From: Augochlora pura
Lineage: Eukaryota; Arthropoda; Insecta; Hymenoptera; Halictidae
Direction of reading: 5' to 3'
Assembly (NCBI RefSeq): GCF_028453695.1
Contig: NC_135773.1
Span: 9,052,001-9,116,000 of the forward strand
DNA: 64,000 nucleotides
Shown here: in pieces, positions 60,375 through 64,000 of the stretch
Numbering within the stretch: position 1 is the stretch's first letter
How the letters are laid out: the number at the start of each line of letters is the position of its first letter
Program-made: the position numbers and the translations under genes
Notes under the pieces: model-generated
What the model was told of the DNA's origin: nothing
What the model saw: only the letters and a program-made list of their open reading frames with translations
Databases searched by the model: none

Positions 60375-61475
60375 TTAGGTTGGTGCATATGAAATGTCGG
60401 ATTTTTAAGCGAGTATATAAAACTGCATATCTTTTTTCAAAAGCTATTAATTTAATCAAAATGTGCCCCATTTGTTTCAATACACTTTTCCCAACGCGAG
60501 TTTAATTCATAAATGTCTGTCTTCAAGAAATTATGATTTTTCGGATCAATAAACTATAGTATGGAATTTTTCAGACTGTCTCCATTTACATACTGTTTAG
60601 CCCACATAAACTACGCATACATCGTACAAAACAATTGCGAAATTAAATGGAGTAAAATATAAAATTTTATAAAATATAGATCTTTCGCCAAACGACTTTC
60701 GCTATTTTAAACATTTAGGACAGTTCTTACGGGCTAAATAGTATATAGTATTGACACAGGCTAAATAGTATATAGTATTCATATGCACCGACCTAATAAA
60801 ATGCACTTTATCGCATAAGATAGAAATACTATAAGCCAGAAGATTTATTTCAGATTTCCAGTGGCAGTGGCTTCGAGCGCAAAGGGTTAATAGTCTCTAA
60901 CGTCCGAGAGGTAGTGGGGAAGTTACGAAAATGCGGTAAAATGCGAGCGCGTGATTTTATGGTTGTGACTAGTCTCAATTTGGAATCATACAATTCAGAG
61001 CTGTTCAATATGCTTCGCGCGGTGGGTAATAGAACAGCCACGCGCCGAGGGCGAACCTACTGGCAACGTAGGAGAGCTGACGTCGGAGAAGAAAAACTCA
61101 AGTGTTTACGTTTTTCATGCTAGGGTTCATTCTACTTCTCTTAATCCCGACATTATTTATGACAGGTCGCTGTCACATTTTTCAGCCGAATAACGTATAA
61201 TGACAACACTGTCCTAAAACTGCGCAAAATCTGCCCGAGCTTTTACGGGCTAAATAGTATATAAATGAAGACACTCTGAAATATTCCATATCAGAGTTTA
61301 TTAATTCGAAAGATCAGAATTTNTTNAAGACAGGCATTTCTGTATTGATATCTTGTTGAAAAGGGTGTAGTAAAGCAAACGGGGCATATTTTGATTAAAT
61401 CAACAGCTTTTGAAAAAAGATATACAGTTTTATATATTTACGTAAACATCCGATGTTTCATATGCATCAACCTAA
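60375..61475. mobile_element. Mariner-derived fold-back element
   Basis: Starts TTAGGTTGGTGCATATGAA and ends with the reverse complement TTCATATGCATCAACCTAA, each flanked by TA. The terminal ~100 bases of the two ends are inverted copies at roughly 85-90% identity, far longer than normal mariner termini. The left arm, on the minus strand, encodes a mariner transposase C-terminus (SRWEKCIETNGAHFD, stop); the right arm encodes the last residues NGAYFD, stop, on the plus strand. A second right-type end lies inside at ~60779-60796. The interior includes a TTAA-MITE end (TTCGAGCGCAAAGGGTTAA at ~60871-60889) and repeats of GGCTAAATAGTATATA. Two undetermined bases are at 61323 and 61326. Confidence 0.8.
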
Positions 61476-62064
61476 TACAAATATTGATTGCAGGCTGTCC
61501 GAGAACTGCTGACTTTTCGCTTCTGAATCGAACAAAAAATGAAAGAATTAGCAATATTAAAATTAAGTTATTACTATTGCTACTTCAGAACAGATTAGCA
61601 TAATCTTGCATAATAAAAATTCAAAGATCTATACTGATCTTGAGAAAAGTGTACTATACTAATTATAGTGACACCATCAGTGTCGTCGAAATATATAATT
61701 TCTGTTCCAAGGAGAATTGAAAATAATGCAGATTGCGAACTCGTGTAATACGCAGGTCTCTCTTTCTCTCTATTGTTTGCACGTTTGTGGAAATAGTCTC
61801 CTATTGGAATAACCTTATCGTCTGATAAGGTGTCTGGGAACTGAGGGCTTCTCACGATGCACACGAGTACTTGAACATGAGATCGGTGAATCAATAAATG
61901 TCTGTCTATTCTCTCTCTCCCTTTTTTTCTGTTCTTTTACTCTTGAAATAAGGAAATTCGTGCAACTTTTCATTACGCAGTTCGATGCTTCCATATTAAC
62001 TGATGATATTAATATATTCCATTTTCTTATTTTATTATTCTCACGTGTCAAGAAGAAAAAATTT

Positions 62065-62150
62065 TAGGGCCTCTGAAAAAATGATAGATTCAATGACAAA
62101 ATTGTGGAATCCTTGGAAAAATTGTACGACCAATAGAAAATTGTTATAAA
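62065..62150. repeat. Degenerate ~25-30 bp repeat, short tract
   Basis: Units of the type GGAATCCTTGGAAAAATTGT recur three or four times with many changes. The same family makes the longer tract at 63420. Confidence 0.5.
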
Positions 62151-63419
62151 TTGCAGTGTTCGTCAAATAAAATGATTTAACCAAATGATATTATTCTCAA
62201 TTCAGACTGCGTTACTAAAGTAGACTATTATTCGAAAGTCAAATATTTTTTATTTCAATTTCGTCTTTCTAGTTCGTGCGATTATCGCGTCTGCAGTTGA
62301 TCTTTCTACAATAGGAGGATAATTTAATATTTTTCAATCGCGTTCAAACGATAGAAAATGATTCTTAACTACGACTTACAATTAGCGATCGATGCGCACC
62401 GGCGTTGCACTCCTCGTGTTTATTTATGGTCGGCGAAAAAATAGTTCATGATTACACATCACGCGATGATTCTGTGTCGACAGGTTTGCTCCGCTGTGAA
62501 GCACGGGCTGCGAGTGACGAAATTTGTCGTAAGAACACGCTCATAGAATTCTGTTTCAATTCGCTCATAGGTGCTACCGAAAATTCCGATTTAGAATCAG
62601 TCACACGCGACGAGTCACGCCAGTGGATATGTACAACATGTCAGCTGCAGTTGCGCTGTGTTTGGTAAAAAAAGGTATCATTGTTGCAATAGATTTGTTG
62701 TATTACTGAGTGAAGCTCTCTTGTGCAACAAACTGCAAACGCATTAATAAATTTCTCTGATTCAATCGGAGATTGTGAGCAGACGCTTTATTATACTTGC
62801 TGCGTGTTGTATGACCGTGTATATTTGATTATTCTTACAAAGGGTCTCATAAAATTACTTCTTATCTTTAGAGTAATATTGCAAACATATATATTTTATG
62901 CATTTGAATATTTAAAATACGGATTTCTATCTGCACGAAACGTTAATTCATTAATTATAAATACTTGACAATTAATTTACTGCAACAAAAATTGACAGGT
63001 GAAAATTTATTCTCTCAACGTTCTTGCATTTTATAATATTTTGTGAAACAAGAATACGAGATACGTTGCACTTGAAGTGTAAATCCAACAATTGAGAAAG
63101 TTATTTAGGTAGGGTAAGCGCCTGAACGTGGTATACATTTATTTTGGGTGTTACGAGCGACTTACTCCGCGATGTTATCTTTATTATCGACCAGCGCGCA
63201 TCTCCTTGGGCAGAGTATGTAAGAGATTATCCGGCCGCGTGTGACATAAATAGAGAAATTGTATCCGATTATTAGGATGAATCACGAAACCGTGTGTATG
63301 TTGATACCAGTACGTAAATAAATGGCGTGTATTTTCGGAGAAAAATAGAAAGCGTGACCATGGTCAATCGTAACGATTTAATGGCCCTATAGGATGCAAA
63401 ATGGTCACGAATGAGGCTT

Positions 63420-63680
63420 TTGAGAAATTTCCTGAGTCCACAGAGGGTTGTGGGATCTTAAAGAAATTTATGGAGTCTATAAAAAATTATAGAGTAATAG
63501 AAAAACTTGCAGTAACTTTGAAAATTATGTAGGGTATCCAAAAAGTTGTAGAATCTTTGAAAAAAATTGTTGATTCAATGAAATAATTGTAAGACCAAGG
63601 AAATAATAAAATAAAAGGTGTAGAACGTTCGAAAAACTCAGAGGGCCTTTGAACGAAATTGTAGGTCCATGAAACAATTG
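63420..63680. repeat. Degenerate ~25-30 bp repeat, long tract
   Basis: About nine diverged units built on GTAGAATCTTTGAAAAAATTGT. Spacing is irregular. No frame runs through it. Confidence 0.6.
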
Positions 63681-64000
63681 TGGTACAACAAATTTTGTAT
63701 AACATTTTTTTCATTCGAAGCTCCGTTTTCGAAAAAATTAATTTTAAAGTTTATTATTCTTTGTAAAGGATTTAGTTGTTATCTGTTCTTCTATTGCAGT
63801 TGTCTTCGCCCGAAATAGTGTTTACAGACATTAATTGTCACGCGCTATATATATGTATATTGCGCGAGACACCTATAGTAGAATAGCCGATAACTACATT
63901 CTTTACAGAGATGAATAAACTTTAAAGACGATTTTCATGAAAACGGAAAATGTTATACCAAATTTATTTCTTATCTATTCATGTAGTCTATTTAAAAATC

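Larger units (their letters stand above)
61476..64000. other. Tps1 intron 1, right part
   Basis: AT-rich sequence with two tracts of the same degenerate short repeat (62065-62150 and 63420-63680, listed separately). No exon that continues trehalose-6-phosphate synthase was found, and no other gene. Confidence 0.5.

Noticed and set aside
62405..62668. 87-aa plus-strand frame in the Tps1 intron
   Set aside because: No standard ATG at its left end, no domain and no splice context that fits trehalose-6-phosphate synthase.
1..64000. CRISPR arrays, operons or bacterial-type systems
   Set aside because: The window is spliced eukaryotic DNA; the tandem repeats lack the spacer-repeat regularity of CRISPR arrays.

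Overview
This window looks like nuclear DNA of an insect, most likely a hymenopteran and probably a bee. The evidence is spliced genes with short GT-AG introns, insect gene families (chitin deacetylase with a chitin-binding domain, trehalose-6-phosphate synthase, a ninaG-like GMC oxidoreductase), an AT-rich background with CpG-rich islands, and decayed mariner and TTAA-flanked elements. The taxon is inferred. No single sequence here proves it.

Layout. The left edge holds the 5' half of asparagine synthetase (minus strand). Then come 4.5 kb of repeats (1.8-5.5 kb): two opposed 12-bp satellites, a minisatellite, an internally deleted mariner, a TTAA-flanked MITE inside an inverted duplication, and a hairpin repeat. 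A secreted chitin deacetylase of the CDA4 type (plus, 9 exons, 484 aa) spans 6.2-14.3 kb and converges on the complex I subunit NDUFC2 (minus). The heavy chain of heteromeric amino-acid transporters (CD98hc/SLC3A family, plus, 7 coding exons, 710 aa) spans 19.2-25.4 kb, with a probable non-coding first exon near 17.5 kb. Two compact mitochondrial/trafficking genes follow in tandem, ETFRF1 (LYRM5) and TRAPPC2L. A membrane-anchored GMC oxidoreductase covers 31.0-35.3 kb. The C-terminal exons of an FLI/ERG-class ETS factor (Ets65A-like) lie at 40.2-42.5 kb. RpS12 (43.4-44.7 kb) carries two related C/D-box snoRNAs in its introns. ZMYND10 and TRAIP/nopo lie in tandem on the minus strand at 44.9-48.9 kb. 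From 49 to 56.5 kb I see no gene, apart from a CpG-rich island and a small MITE. The first coding exon of trehalose-6-phosphate synthase is at 57.8 kb, and the rest of the window is its large first intron, with a fold-back mariner relic at 60.4-61.5 kb.

The genes are a typical neighbourhood of unrelated housekeeping and tissue-specific genes, not an operon or one pathway. For ten genes the exon chains I propose keep phase across every junction and give family-typical protein lengths. Asparagine synthetase and Tps1 are incomplete at the window edges, and the 5' end of the ETS gene is uncertain. The least expected structures are the paired snoRNAs that seem to guide the same 18S nucleotide, the mariner fold-back whose two arms both encode the transposase C-terminus, the inverted satellite blocks, a GC-AG intron inferred in the GMC gene, and a possible small secreted peptide at 16 kb.
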